This document shows positions 1-9,255 of a stretch of DNA of 36,869 nucleotides, one piece after another (position 1 is the first letter of the stretch; the number at the start of each line of letters is the position of its first letter). The position numbers were made by a program, and so were the translations under genes. A model generated the notes under the pieces. It did not search any database. It saw only the letters and a list, made by a program, of their open reading frames with translations, and was not told the origin of the DNA. Source of the stretch: a virus; IMG/VR virus record IMGVR_UViG_3300032245_000383, positions 1 to 36,869 of that record, one strand, 5' to 3'.

Positions 1-1
1 C

Positions 2-43
2 GGGTCAATTGATGACCTTTTTGCGCTTCTCAGAAGAGGTTAA
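2..43 (+). CDS. C-terminal end of an upstream gene (partial)
   Basis: An open frame enters from the left edge and ends at TAA (41-43), two bases before the next ATG. The last 13 residues, ending DLFALLRRG, are all that can be seen. The short spacing to the next gene and its Shine-Dalgarno sequence (AGAGG at 34-39), which overlaps this tail, fit a co-transcribed virion gene. The function cannot be judged. Confidence 0.55.
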   Translation, partial: GSIDDLFALLRRG

Positions 44-45
44 AT

Positions 46-1869
46 ATGGCTGGCTACTACGACGAAACAACTGGCGATTGGGTTAATACTGGGGATACTG
101 GCAGCACACCGGCCCCTTTGACAAATGCGACGTCTGGTACCGGCACTGTCGGGGACTACACCAACGTTCAAAAGTTTGATGACGGAAGCACAATAATCAT
201 GGACAAGGACGGCAACGTCATTGGTTCAACTCCTGCAACCGACGGAACTGCCACAAGTGGTGGCGATATATTAACTAGCGCTGGGGCAAATACTTCCGGA
301 CTCACCAGCTTCCTAAACTCCCTAGGCATCAAGGGCAGTGACTTAAAGAGCATGATTACTGGCAACGCTGGTGCATTGACTGGCTTGGCTGCGTTGTACT
401 CCGCTATGGGTGGCAACAAGATCACAAACCAAAACGGTGGCTACTCAGGTTCTATTCCTAAATACACAGCTACTCGTGCGGCAGTGCCATATAGCGATGT
501 AAGCACTATGGGCCGCCAATATTTCACTCCCGTGCAGTTCACATCTGCTGCTGGAGCCCCTGCAGCGCAAGAGGCTGCTACTCAACAAGCCCAAGGCATT
601 GCCGCTGCTGCTCCGCGTGCTGCCGCTCAACCCAACCCATACGCAGGCAAGTTTGCTACACCATGGGCACCAAAAGGACAAAATATGGCAGTAGGCGGAC
701 TTGCGCATGGGCGCTATCTTCAAGGCAACACAGACGGTATGGCCGACAAAATCAATACGTCAATCGACGGTGAACAACCCGCCAAGCTCAGCCATGGGGA
801 GTTTGTTGTGCCCGCTGATGTGGTATCTCATCTCGGTAATGGCAATTCTGATGCTGGTGCACAGCGCTTGTATGCCATGATGGACAAGGTTCGCCAAGCC
901 CGTACCGGTACAAAGAAACAAGGCAAGGAAATCAATCCTGACAAGTTCATGCCCGGTGGCCTTGCAACCCACCACAACTACGCCGGCGGCGGGGCAGTTG
1001 CTTTTGCAGATGGCGGAACGACCACAACGGCGCCAGCTACCACTACAGGGTACGGCACATCGTCGTCCTCTACGTTGTCTCCTTGGGCTGGTGACTATGT
1101 CACTAACATGTTGGGCAAAGGCCAAGCTCTGTCAGAGATGCCATACCAGCAATACCAAGGCCCGTTGACTGCCGGCCCATCTGACTTGCAACAACAGCAG
1201 TACGCAGGTCTGTCTCAAGTTGCTCAAACAGGCTTGACTCCTACGCAATTCAGCACCGGTACGTTTGATGCGGCGCAAGCCAATAAGTACATGAATCCGT
1301 ACTTGCAAGCGTCACTTGACCCACAGTTGAAAGAACTGCAACGCCAAGCCCAAATTGCTAACGTAAATGATGCGTCTAAGCTGACCCAAGCGGGAGCCTT
1401 TGGTGGCGGCCGTCAAGCTGTATTGATGGGCGAACAGAACCGTAACTTGCTGGACAAAACTCAGCAACTGTTGGGTTCGGGCTACAACACTGCGTACAAC
1501 AATGCAATGTCTCAGTTCAATACTGAACAAGGTCGTGGTTTGGATACACAACGCGCCCAAGAAGCTGCAAACGAAGCTTCCGCACAATTTGGCCTTAACT
1601 CCCTTAACGCACTGGGTACGGCGGGTGCGACACAACGTGACATCGAACAGCAAGGTCTCACTGCTGCGCAAAATCAGTTCAATGAAGCACGCGACAACCC
1701 ATACAAGATGGTGCAGTACCAGCAAGGGCTGTTGCAAGGATTGCCAATCACTACGAACACGACAACGCCTAACCAAACTGGTTTGTCGTCAGCACTGACG
1801 CAAGGTAGCGACCTGTTGGGTCTCTACCAGATGCTTGCAAACTTGGGCCAAACAAAGGCTACGGCATAA
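46..1869 (+). CDS. Putative virion-associated protein, 607 aa
   Basis: The protein is rich in Gly, Ala, Gln and Thr, with no signal peptide. Residues about 220-310 hold a module with HGEFVVPADVV, then NGNSDAGAQRLYAMM and a basic stretch ending DKFMPGG. I recall this arrangement from structural-region proteins of aquatic phages, where its role is unknown. The C-terminal half is Gln/Asn/Ala-rich and probably helical. The start at 46 follows an AGAGG ribosome-binding site. The gene is first of three collinear large genes (10-bp gap to the next), which implies late expression and virion incorporation. Both this protein and the next carry glycine-rich segments of the form FA-x-GG. A structural role is inferred from size, position and composition, not from a catalytic motif. 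Confidence 0.7.
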   Translation: MAGYYDETTGDWVNTGDTGSTPAPLTNATSGTGTVGDYTNVQKFDDGSTIIMDKDGNVIGSTPATDGTATSGGDILTSAGANTSGLTSFLNSLGIKGSDLKSMITGNAGALTGLAALYSAMGGNKITNQNGGYSGSIPKYTATRAAVPYSDVSTMGRQYFTPVQFTSAAGAPAAQEAATQQAQGIAAAAPRAAAQPNPYAGKFATPWAPKGQNMAVGGLAHGRYLQGNTDGMADKINTSIDGEQPAKLSHGEFVVPADVVSHLGNGNSDAGAQRLYAMMDKVRQARTGTKKQGKEINPDKFMPGGLATHHNYAGGGAVAFADGGTTTTAPATTTGYGTSSSSTLSPWAGDYVTNMLGKGQALSEMPYQQYQGPLTAGPSDLQQQQYAGLSQVAQTGLTPTQFSTGTFDAAQANKYMNPYLQASLDPQLKELQRQAQIANVNDASKLTQAGAFGGGRQAVLMGEQNRNLLDKTQQLLGSGYNTAYNNAMSQFNTEQGRGLDTQRAQEAANEASAQFGLNSLNALGTAGATQRDIEQQGLTAAQNQFNEARDNPYKMVQYQQGLLQGLPITTNTTTPNQTGLSSALTQGSDLLGLYQMLANLGQTKATA

Positions 1870-1878
1870 GGAACTAAC

Positions 1879-3402
1879 ATGAATCTGTACAAAGTCCAAG
1901 AAGAACTCAAGTTCAAATCTATTCCCGAGCTGCAACGTTTTGCAAACGGCATGGACCCCAAGGTTCCAGCATGGATGGCATCGGCCGTACTTAAAGCCAA
2001 GGTGGACGAAAAAGAACGTTGGGACAACATGCAAGGTGCGGCCAAGGGCCAAATGCCAAGCGTTAAGGAACAACTCGAGCAGAAAGCTGGATTGATGCAG
2101 CAACAAGCTGCACAGACTCCCATGGGTTTAGCTCAACCTGCAGCCCAACCGCCACAAGGTCCAGTTCAGATGCCCGGTGGGTTGACAAGCGGCAGCGCTG
2201 GTTCAGGTATGCAGTTTGCCGAAGGCGGCATTGTTGGGTTTGATGGAACTACAGGAAGTTACATTGGTCGCTCTGAAGGTTCCAACGTATTACCAGATAA
2301 AACTGGCTATGAGGGCATGGGCATTCTTGAGGCTATTCAAGCTATGGGCGGCGATGTTGGGGAGTTCTTAAAGCGTAAAGGTAGCGACGCTGCGCAATAC
2401 ATACGAGACATGGAGAAAAATGCGCTCCAAACAACAAAATCTACGACGGTTCCAGTTACTATTCCAGAAAACGCTCCCGCGCCACAAAGTTTGTCCGAAG
2501 GCGCTGTTGAGTCAGCCTTAAAAAATAACCGACAAGGTATTGCCCAAGGTAATGTCACCAACGTGGTTTCTGGTGCTCAAACTGTACCTCCTACTAGCGG
2601 CCCACGTCCTCCTGCTGCACCTGCTGCTGGTGGTTTAGGTTCGTCGTCTGTTGCTGGCATGTTGCAAAAACAGTTGGCTAAAGAGCCCGCACAACCAACA
2701 ACCGAAGATGCTATTAACGCAATCAAAGGCATCCAAAAAGGTTTTGGTGTTGACCAGCCTGCAGGGGCAGAAGAACGCGCCATGATTGAAGAGATGAAAG
2801 CTCGGTACGCCAAAGGCCAAGAAGACCGCGGTATGCGTAATCTGCAAGGAGTCTTGTCTGCGTTTGGGCGTGGATACGGCGCAGCAGGTTTGGAGTCTGC
2901 TCGTCAATCAGAAGCAGCTACAAATGCAGATATGGCGCAGCAGCAAAAAGTTTACGAGATGATTAACGGCATCAACAAGGCCAACCGCGCCGAAGGTGTT
3001 GGCGCATCTAAATCTGCTGGTGAGTTGTTGGCAGGCCGCGAGAAAACCGCAGGTGAAGAAGGCCGCGCACGTCTGCAAGCCTTGGCCCAGACATACCATA
3101 CCGACGTGGCTGCCGCTGCACAAATGGAAGCATCGCGCATCATGGCCGCTGCCCGTACGGGGCAAATGGACGAACGCCAACAACTTGCCGAATTGAAAGC
3201 ATTGCAAAGCGGTTTGCAGGCCCAACTCAAAGGCATGAATCAGTTTGATAAAGCAGGCCGCGCTCCCTACGAGCAACAGCTACAAATTATCAACGCTGAG
3301 ATTGCAAAGATGGCCGGGGTGAGTACAATGCCTGCAGCCCCCGGCGCTGCGAACGCTGGCGGAACCCCTCCCCCCGGTGCAGTCCGAGAGGTAAAACGTT
3401 AA
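1879..3402 (+). CDS. Putative internal virion protein, 507 aa
   Basis: The N-terminus (MNLYKVQEELKF, then PKVPAWMAS by residue 35) is followed by Gln/Pro-rich low-complexity sequence, a Gly-rich segment near 115-125 (FAEGGIVGFDG) and a long Ala/Glu/Gln-rich helical region from about 290 to 470 that should form coiled coil. No enzyme motif or membrane segment is visible. An AAGGA site lies 5' of the ATG, and 13 bases separate its stop from the next gene. Similar repeat-poor, helix-rich proteins often precede very large polyvalent proteins in phage virion operons. The assignment as internal or ejected virion protein is an inference from that context. Confidence 0.65.
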   Translation: MNLYKVQEELKFKSIPELQRFANGMDPKVPAWMASAVLKAKVDEKERWDNMQGAAKGQMPSVKEQLEQKAGLMQQQAAQTPMGLAQPAAQPPQGPVQMPGGLTSGSAGSGMQFAEGGIVGFDGTTGSYIGRSEGSNVLPDKTGYEGMGILEAIQAMGGDVGEFLKRKGSDAAQYIRDMEKNALQTTKSTTVPVTIPENAPAPQSLSEGAVESALKNNRQGIAQGNVTNVVSGAQTVPPTSGPRPPAAPAAGGLGSSSVAGMLQKQLAKEPAQPTTEDAINAIKGIQKGFGVDQPAGAEERAMIEEMKARYAKGQEDRGMRNLQGVLSAFGRGYGAAGLESARQSEAATNADMAQQQKVYEMINGINKANRAEGVGASKSAGELLAGREKTAGEEGRARLQALAQTYHTDVAAAAQMEASRIMAAARTGQMDERQQLAELKALQSGLQAQLKGMNQFDKAGRAPYEQQLQIINAEIAKMAGVSTMPAAPGAANAGGTPPPGAVREVKR

Positions 3403-3415
3403 TCTGGAGTGCTAA

Positions 3416-6400
3416 ATGCCCACGTATGAAGTAGATGTCGGTGGTAAAACTTACGAAGTTGACGCCCCCGATCCGAATACTGCATGGCAGTGGGCAAACT
3501 ACACGCACAGTACTCCTCCAAAGCCTGTCAAGCAGGCACCATTCTCTCTGTCCGACACAGCCATCTCCGGTGCGCAAAGTGCCGTAGGTGCTGCCAAATC
3601 TATTGCCGAAGCGTTCGGGGCAGGCAATGCACCCGCTGAGTATCTTGAAGGCATCCAGAAAGGTTTAGGCGCAAAACTTTCCCCAGAGCGCCAAGCAGAA
3701 ATGCAGCGCCGTGCGCAGCTTGAACAAGAAGCTGCCAAGTCTGGCAAAACTCTTGAAGAGATCTCCGCCGGTCTAGGCGGTATCAAAGAAGCCCCCATCC
3801 AAACTATTGCACAGGGCGTTGGTTCCTCGCTGCCCACCGTGGCATTGGGTATTGGTGCGGGTGCTTTGGGCGCTACGCTTGGCGCTCCTGTTGCTATTGC
3901 TGCCGGTGTTGGCCTTGGCGTTAAATTCCTGATCGGTGCCCTGCAAGGTGCCGGTGAAGTCAAAGGCTCCGTGTACGACGCGGTGCGTGAAGGCCTTGAA
4001 AAGCAAGGAATGAAGCCTGAAGAGGCTAAGAACAAAGCCCGTGAAGCTCAGAACTACATGGGCGACAACTGGGGCACTATTGCTACGGCTGCGGGTCTTG
4101 GCGGTGTGGCCGGTGGCACCGGTGTTGAATCTGAATTGCTTGGTAAGTTCTCCAAGCCAGTGGCCGCAAAGATTGCCGCCCAAGCAGGCAAGAAAGCCGA
4201 AACTGGATTTATCGGTGCAGGTCTCAAAGAAGCATTGCCAGAAGGTGCGCAAGGCGGCCAAGAACAATACGCTGTCAACAAAGCCTTGCAACGTGCTGGC
4301 ATTGAAACTCCTACATGGTCTGGTGTTGCTGGTGCTGCGGCGCGTGATGCCGCTATGGGTGCCCTGACTGGCGCTGCAGTTCATCCTATCTCTGGTGCTG
4401 CCCCTGAAGCAAAAGCCCCAACACCCCCTGCAGCTACTCCAGACGCAAACGGCCAACTGCCTTTGTTCTCTGCCGACCAGTTGCCGCCTAACCCATACAA
4501 GCCAATTGAGCCGGTGCCTGAAGTAAAGCCTCCAGAAGCCCCCGGCGGCCCTAAAGGTGAACAGCTTGACCTTGGCTTAGAAGCGGTCCGTAACTATGGC
4601 GACATGGTCAAGGAACTTGAACGCCTCAAACGCGCTGAGAAAACACCTGAGACGGAAGCACGCGTTGCAGATTTACAACAGCAGCTACGTGACCGTGATA
4701 CCTACGAGGTTGACCGTATTCGTGGGGAGAAAGCCCAAGCCGAATCGGACGCTGCCAAGGCCGCCAACTTCCCTGCCCTGCAGAACGCACCAATCATCCC
4801 CCGTACCCAAGTCGATATGTTTGGGGACAACCTGCATGTACCAGAAGAAGTACAACGCGACTTGTTCGGTGAGCCTGTCCGCCCAGACCTAGGGCAAACA
4901 CCTACTACTGAACTAACAGGCAAGCAGTTACCGCTTAATTTGCGCCGTAACCCAGAAGGCCAGCCAACGGCACATGGTCGCCCAGAACCAACCATCTCTT
5001 CTGAAGATGTAATGATGACCGCTATACCGCTGCGCACCGCCGCACAGTGGGTAGAAAAGAACGTAGTCGGGAAAACCCGTACACAGTTGCAAGACTTGGT
5101 TAAACGCCAGCCAGACTTGATCGAAGGCAAGAGCCCACGCGCTCAGTTGCTGCAAACGCTGCTAGCATCCGAAGTCCCTGCATTTAAGGAGGCCCCAAGT
5201 GTCAAGACAACCCAAGCACCTGCAATTAAGCCGCCAGCTCAGCCCCGAGGAAGTCAGCCAAGCGTGGGAGTATCTGGTAAGCCTGCCGGAACCCGAGTGG
5301 TCACCCCTCGACCAGCCTCCGCCGCACCAACCACCACATCACCTGCAGGGCCTGTCGGACTCGGACTGGTACCTTCTGAGCAACCTGCTGGCAAGAGAAA
5401 CAATGCTCCTGTCGCACAGCCAAGTGCACTAAAGCCGCCTTCTGCTAAACCTACTGTCGCTACGGAGACAGCGGAAGAAGCCGCACAACGCAAAGCAGAT
5501 GCCAAGGCTATGCAAGAAGCAATGGCGGCACAAGACAAAGCCTACGCTAAAGGCCGCAGCGGTCAAGAGTTCAAAGTAACTCCTCCTGCATCTACCAAGA
5601 CAGCCGCCGCAGTTAAGCGTAGCGAAGAAGACGAGCAGGCCGACAAAGATTGGCAAGGCGTGCTGGATAAGGTGTACAATCTCAAGAGCCCGTTCGATGT
5701 GCTCGATCTTTACCAGCAAAACAAAGAGCGCAAATCAGTCGGCACAATGCCCGGCCAGACGCTTGATGAACTTAGTGCTGAAATCGCTGCAGATAAGACT
5801 TCCGTTGGTAAGGCGATGGCACGCCTGCTGAAGTCAGGCAAAGTCAAACTTGCTGACAAGAGCCCGATCAAAGGTGTGGGCGGTGAGTTCGATGGTAAGA
5901 CTGTGACGCTTTACGCTGACGGTATTCCAAAAGGACATGCCATTGCAGTTGCTTTGCATGAAGTCGGTGCACACATGGGTATGAAGAACATGCTTGGCGA
6001 AGCTGCGTACCAAAAGGTCGCAGACCGCATCGTTGAAATGGCGCAATCGAAAGAAGCCAGCCCCGAACGGGCCCTTGCACAACGTGCGTTAAACCGTATT
6101 CCCGAAGCAGATATTGCCCGTGGTAAGGAAGTCATCGACGACGAAGCCATTGCCTACTTCATTGAAGAGTTGTCCAAGGCCGAAGCCTCTGGCGAACTGC
6201 CAAAGACAGGACCACTGCGTGCGTTCTGGAATCAAGTCCGTGCCGCATTTGTTGCGGCCATTAACCGTACCTTTGGCACTACTTTTGGTATGGGCGACCT
6301 GACTCCCGAACAAATCGGAGCGTTCGCAAGTGCTGCAATTACCCGCGAATCAAAGACGGGCATCAACACCGAAGCAGAAGCCAAGAAGAACTTCTCCGTT

Positions 6401-9007
6401 TCCTACACCGCAGAGCAACTCATTGACTCTATGGGTCCACTGGAAGCCCAACAGAAGTCAGCGCTCAAGCGTTTGATTGAAGGTTTCCAAGCGCAAGGTG
6501 ACATTGACACTGTAACCAAAGCCCGTACGCAAGTTGCTGACGTTGCTGCCACAGTCGAGAGCCGTCTGTCTAAGCAGTTCAATGGCGCAGTGCGTGACTC
6601 ACTTGGCAAGCTAAACCCTATGGGCTTGTACCGTCAGGCACAGGACTACAGCAAGCTGTTATTGGAGTATTTCCAAACCGGTACGCTGGTCAAAGACAAA
6701 GACACCGGCCAGTATCGTTCCGAACTCACTACAGAAAACAATGCACCTGCACAGGTCTACGATGCACTGACTAAGTGGGGTAACAAGAACGGTTACTCAT
6801 TTGAACGCGCTACTAACTTGGCCAGCCGCATCTTGGAAGGTGTGCGTTTGGATGAGATGCGAACATCCAACAGAACGCAAGGTACTGACTTTGTGCTCCA
6901 CATGAAGGATGCGGATATTGATACGCTGGTGGCCGAGTACAAGGCCGACAAAGACCTGCAGAATCTCAGCGCACTCATGGACAAGCCACGTATTGCGCTC
7001 GTCGATCACATGATTAAAGTTGGCCGCTTGACCCCCGAAGAAGGTGCCAAGTGGAAAGAGGTTGTGGGCTATGTGCCATTCGACCGCATTGAAGACTTTG
7101 CTGAAAAGTTCAACAAGATCAAGAAGATTTCCGGCAAGGGTATCGCACAGGTTGGCAAGCTGCCAGAGTTGGTTGGCTCTCTGAACCGTCCAGTGGGCAA
7201 TGTGTTCGATAACTACATCAACACGCTCGGTTGGATGGTGGGCCAGATCACTAAGACAGATGCCACTACCAATACACTGCGCAGCTTGGAAGACCTTGGC
7301 CATGCTAAGTTCCTTGGCAACACTACGCAAGGCAAAGACAACACCGTGATGGCATACATCGGCGGTGAACCACAATACTTCCAACTGCCTACCAAGTACG
7401 ATGTGATGGCATTCAAGGACTTGAACCCACCAAAGGCCAAGTGGCTGCAAGGTTTGGGCGCGTTCTCCAACGTCTTGCGTACGACTGTGACTGCCATGCC
7501 TCCGTTTGCTTTGAAGCAGGTGACGGACGATATTCAACGTGCGATTATGACCTCGGGTGTTAAGAGCCCCTTGGCCTTGGTTCGCATGTCGTTGGTTAAC
7601 TTCCCCAAGCTGGCATTGGCAGAGTTGCGCGGCATCCAGCACCCATACGTCAAAGAGTTTGGCGCGTTGGGCTTGACTGGTGAGTTCGACTTCCAACAAG
7701 GTAAACCTGCTGCGTCATTGCTGGCTGACCTCGGCTACAAGCCACGCGGCAAAGTCAAAGAACTCCTGCACAGACTAGAGGGCGTTACTCGTGCGTCTGA
7801 CTTGGCTGTGCGTAAGGCAATCTACGATCAGACCGTTAAGGAATCTGGTGATGCGTTGTTGGCACAGACCCGTGCCCGTGAATTCATCAACTTCCGCCGC
7901 CGTGGTGCAAGCGACTTCGTGGGTGCAATGGTTACAACCATTCCGTTCTTCAACGCTTACATTCAAGGTATGGATGTTCTGTACCGCGCAGCATCGGGTG
8001 CAGACTCAAGCGCATCCATTAACCGCGCCGAAGCCCGTAAGATGTTCTGGAACCGTGCCGCTACCGTGTTGGCATTGAGCACCTTGTACGCTATGGGCAA
8101 GAGCGACGATGACGATTACAACGAGATGGACCTGCGTACCCGTGATGGCAACTGGGTTATCGGCAACGGCGTCAAGCTGCCAGTACCTACCGAATTGGGT
8201 GCCTTGTTCAAGGTCATCCCCGAACGCGCTGTCGAGTACATGCGCCGCCAAGGGACACCAGAGGAACAGGAAGCATTTGAGGCCGTGCGTACGGCGGCTA
8301 CCTACATCTTTGAACAATACGTTGGTCGCACTGTGCCAATCCCGCAGGCTGCCAAACCATTGCTTGAGGCATGGACGAACCACTCGTTCCTGACTGGCCG
8401 CGAGTTGGAAGGTATCCACCAGAAAGGCATGTTGCCTAGCATGCGCCGCGCATCCGGCACAAGCGAGTTGGCTATTGCCATCGCAGATTTTGCAAAGAAC
8501 TCTGTGGGCGTGGAAGTCTCCCCAATCATGGTGGACAACGCACTGCGCGGATACCTCGGCTCAACTGCTGCCACGGCCACTATGGTCACGGACAGCTTGC
8601 TGAACCCAACGCGTATGGACCGCCCACTGCACAAGTGGGCACTGGTAAGCAACTACGCATACGACCCTGTCGGTACGCGCCGCACGTCAGAGTTCTACGA
8701 TACGCGTGAGCAAGTTGGGCAGATCAACAACACGCTCAACGACTTGGCAAAGACTGACATCAATGCTGCTGAGAAGTTCTATAACGAGCACAAGGACGAG
8801 CTAGCTTTGGCATCTGCGGTGAATTCCACACTGAACCAGATCGAGGAAGCCCGTGCCTATCGCAAGTACCTTGATGGCGCCGAAGCTGCGGCAACCATGA
8901 CGCAAGAAGAACGCCGCGACAAGCTTGAGGAAGTACGCAAGTACGAAGTGGAAATGGTCCGCTGGCTGCGAGACGCCAAGACTCAAATCCGCAACATGCC
9001 TCAGTAA
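3416..9007 (+). CDS. Giant polyvalent virion protein with HExxxH zincin-like motif, 1863 aa
   Basis: The largest gene here. The N-terminus (MPTYEVDVGGKTYEVDAPD) is a small beta module often found at the start of phage ejected proteins. Residues about 134-180 are Gly/Ala/Val-rich and hydrophobic and could insert into membrane. Residues 330-700 are Pro-rich linkers with amphipathic stretches. HEVGAH at 848-853 resembles the metallopeptidase-like module of large polyvalent phage proteins. The remaining 1000 residues are mainly helical with a charged C-terminus. Length and composition match internal virion or ejected proteins that enter the host with the DNA. Start chosen from TGGAG seven bases upstream. 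Its last 7 bases overlap the convergent gene 9001-9255. Peptidase activity is unproven. Confidence 0.75.
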   Translation: MPTYEVDVGGKTYEVDAPDPNTAWQWANYTHSTPPKPVKQAPFSLSDTAISGAQSAVGAAKSIAEAFGAGNAPAEYLEGIQKGLGAKLSPERQAEMQRRAQLEQEAAKSGKTLEEISAGLGGIKEAPIQTIAQGVGSSLPTVALGIGAGALGATLGAPVAIAAGVGLGVKFLIGALQGAGEVKGSVYDAVREGLEKQGMKPEEAKNKAREAQNYMGDNWGTIATAAGLGGVAGGTGVESELLGKFSKPVAAKIAAQAGKKAETGFIGAGLKEALPEGAQGGQEQYAVNKALQRAGIETPTWSGVAGAAARDAAMGALTGAAVHPISGAAPEAKAPTPPAATPDANGQLPLFSADQLPPNPYKPIEPVPEVKPPEAPGGPKGEQLDLGLEAVRNYGDMVKELERLKRAEKTPETEARVADLQQQLRDRDTYEVDRIRGEKAQAESDAAKAANFPALQNAPIIPRTQVDMFGDNLHVPEEVQRDLFGEPVRPDLGQTPTTELTGKQLPLNLRRNPEGQPTAHGRPEPTISSEDVMMTAIPLRTAAQWVEKNVVGKTRTQLQDLVKRQPDLIEGKSPRAQLLQTLLASEVPAFKEAPSVKTTQAPAIKPPAQPRGSQPSVGVSGKPAGTRVVTPRPASAAPTTTSPAGPVGLGLVPSEQPAGKRNNAPVAQPSALKPPSAKPTVATETAEEAAQRKADAKAMQEAMAAQDKAYAKGRSGQEFKVTPPASTKTAAAVKRSEEDEQADKDWQGVLDKVYNLKSPFDVLDLYQQNKERKSVGTMPGQTLDELSAEIAADKTSVGKAMARLLKSGKVKLADKSPIKGVGGEFDGKTVTLYADGIPKGHAIAVALHEVGAHMGMKNMLGEAAYQKVADRIVEMAQSKEASPERALAQRALNRIPEADIARGKEVIDDEAIAYFIEELSKAEASGELPKTGPLRAFWNQVRAAFVAAINRTFGTTFGMGDLTPEQIGAFASAAITRESKTGINTEAEAKKNFSVSYTAEQLIDSMGPLEAQQKSALKRLIEGFQAQGDIDTVTKARTQVADVAATVESRLSKQFNGAVRDSLGKLNPMGLYRQAQDYSKLLLEYFQTGTLVKDKDTGQYRSELTTENNAPAQVYDALTKWGNKNGYSFERATNLASRILEGVRLDEMRTSNRTQGTDFVLHMKDADIDTLVAEYKADKDLQNLSALMDKPRIALVDHMIKVGRLTPEEGAKWKEVVGYVPFDRIEDFAEKFNKIKKISGKGIAQVGKLPELVGSLNRPVGNVFDNYINTLGWMVGQITKTDATTNTLRSLEDLGHAKFLGNTTQGKDNTVMAYIGGEPQYFQLPTKYDVMAFKDLNPPKAKWLQGLGAFSNVLRTTVTAMPPFALKQVTDDIQRAIMTSGVKSPLALVRMSLVNFPKLALAELRGIQHPYVKEFGALGLTGEFDFQQGKPAASLLADLGYKPRGKVKELLHRLEGVTRASDLAVRKAIYDQTVKESGDALLAQTRAREFINFRRRGASDFVGAMVTTIPFFNAYIQGMDVLYRAASGADSSASINRAEARKMFWNRAATVLALSTLYAMGKSDDDDYNEMDLRTRDGNWVIGNGVKLPVPTELGALFKVIPERAVEYMRRQGTPEEQEAFEAVRTAATYIFEQYVGRTVPIPQAAKPLLEAWTNHSFLTGRELEGIHQKGMLPSMRRASGTSELAIAIADFAKNSVGVEVSPIMVDNALRGYLGSTAATATMVTDSLLNPTRMDRPLHKWALVSNYAYDPVGTRRTSEFYDTREQVGQINNTLNDLAKTDINAAEKFYNEHKDELALASAVNSTLNQIEEARAYRKYLDGAEAAATMTQEERRDKLEEVRKYEVEMVRWLRDAKTQIRNMPQ

Positions 9008-9255
9008 ACCCGCCAGACCCTCACGCCATACCGCACGTACTCATAACGGGCGCGTATGGCGAACTTGTATCCTAACTCGTCAGCAACGGGCTTCAGAATT
9101 GCTCTTACATGTGTTGGCGTAGCTACAGTGGGTAGGAAAAACGAGTCTCCCACACCTACTTGTGACCATTCGATGAAGTACTCAACATCTTGAATGGTCA
9201 CAACCCGTAGGTCATGGAGTAGATGGGTCGGTGTTGGTTTGGAACGCGGTGGCAT
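9001..9255 (-). CDS. Small phage protein of the GD...GxKF...RVWR type, 84 aa
   Basis: The protein has the order QVGVGDSFFLP, a spacer, then A-x5-G-x-KF and a C-terminal GVRVWRV. I recall this pattern from small phage proteins of unknown function, possibly nucleic-acid binding. The gene at 35660-35851 has the same layout (MQIGD...GKKF...IKIWRL), so the two are probably paralogues at opposite ends of the leftward region. ATG at 9255 lies inside the end of the primase gene (44-bp overlap). The stop overlaps the end of the convergent giant gene. As the last leftward gene it marks the end of the early transcript. No terminator hairpin is evident at the junction. Confidence 0.65.
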   Translation of the reverse strand: MPPRSKPTPTHLLHDLRVVTIQDVEYFIEWSQVGVGDSFFLPTVATPTHVRAILKPVADELGYKFAIRARYEYVRYGVRVWRVY

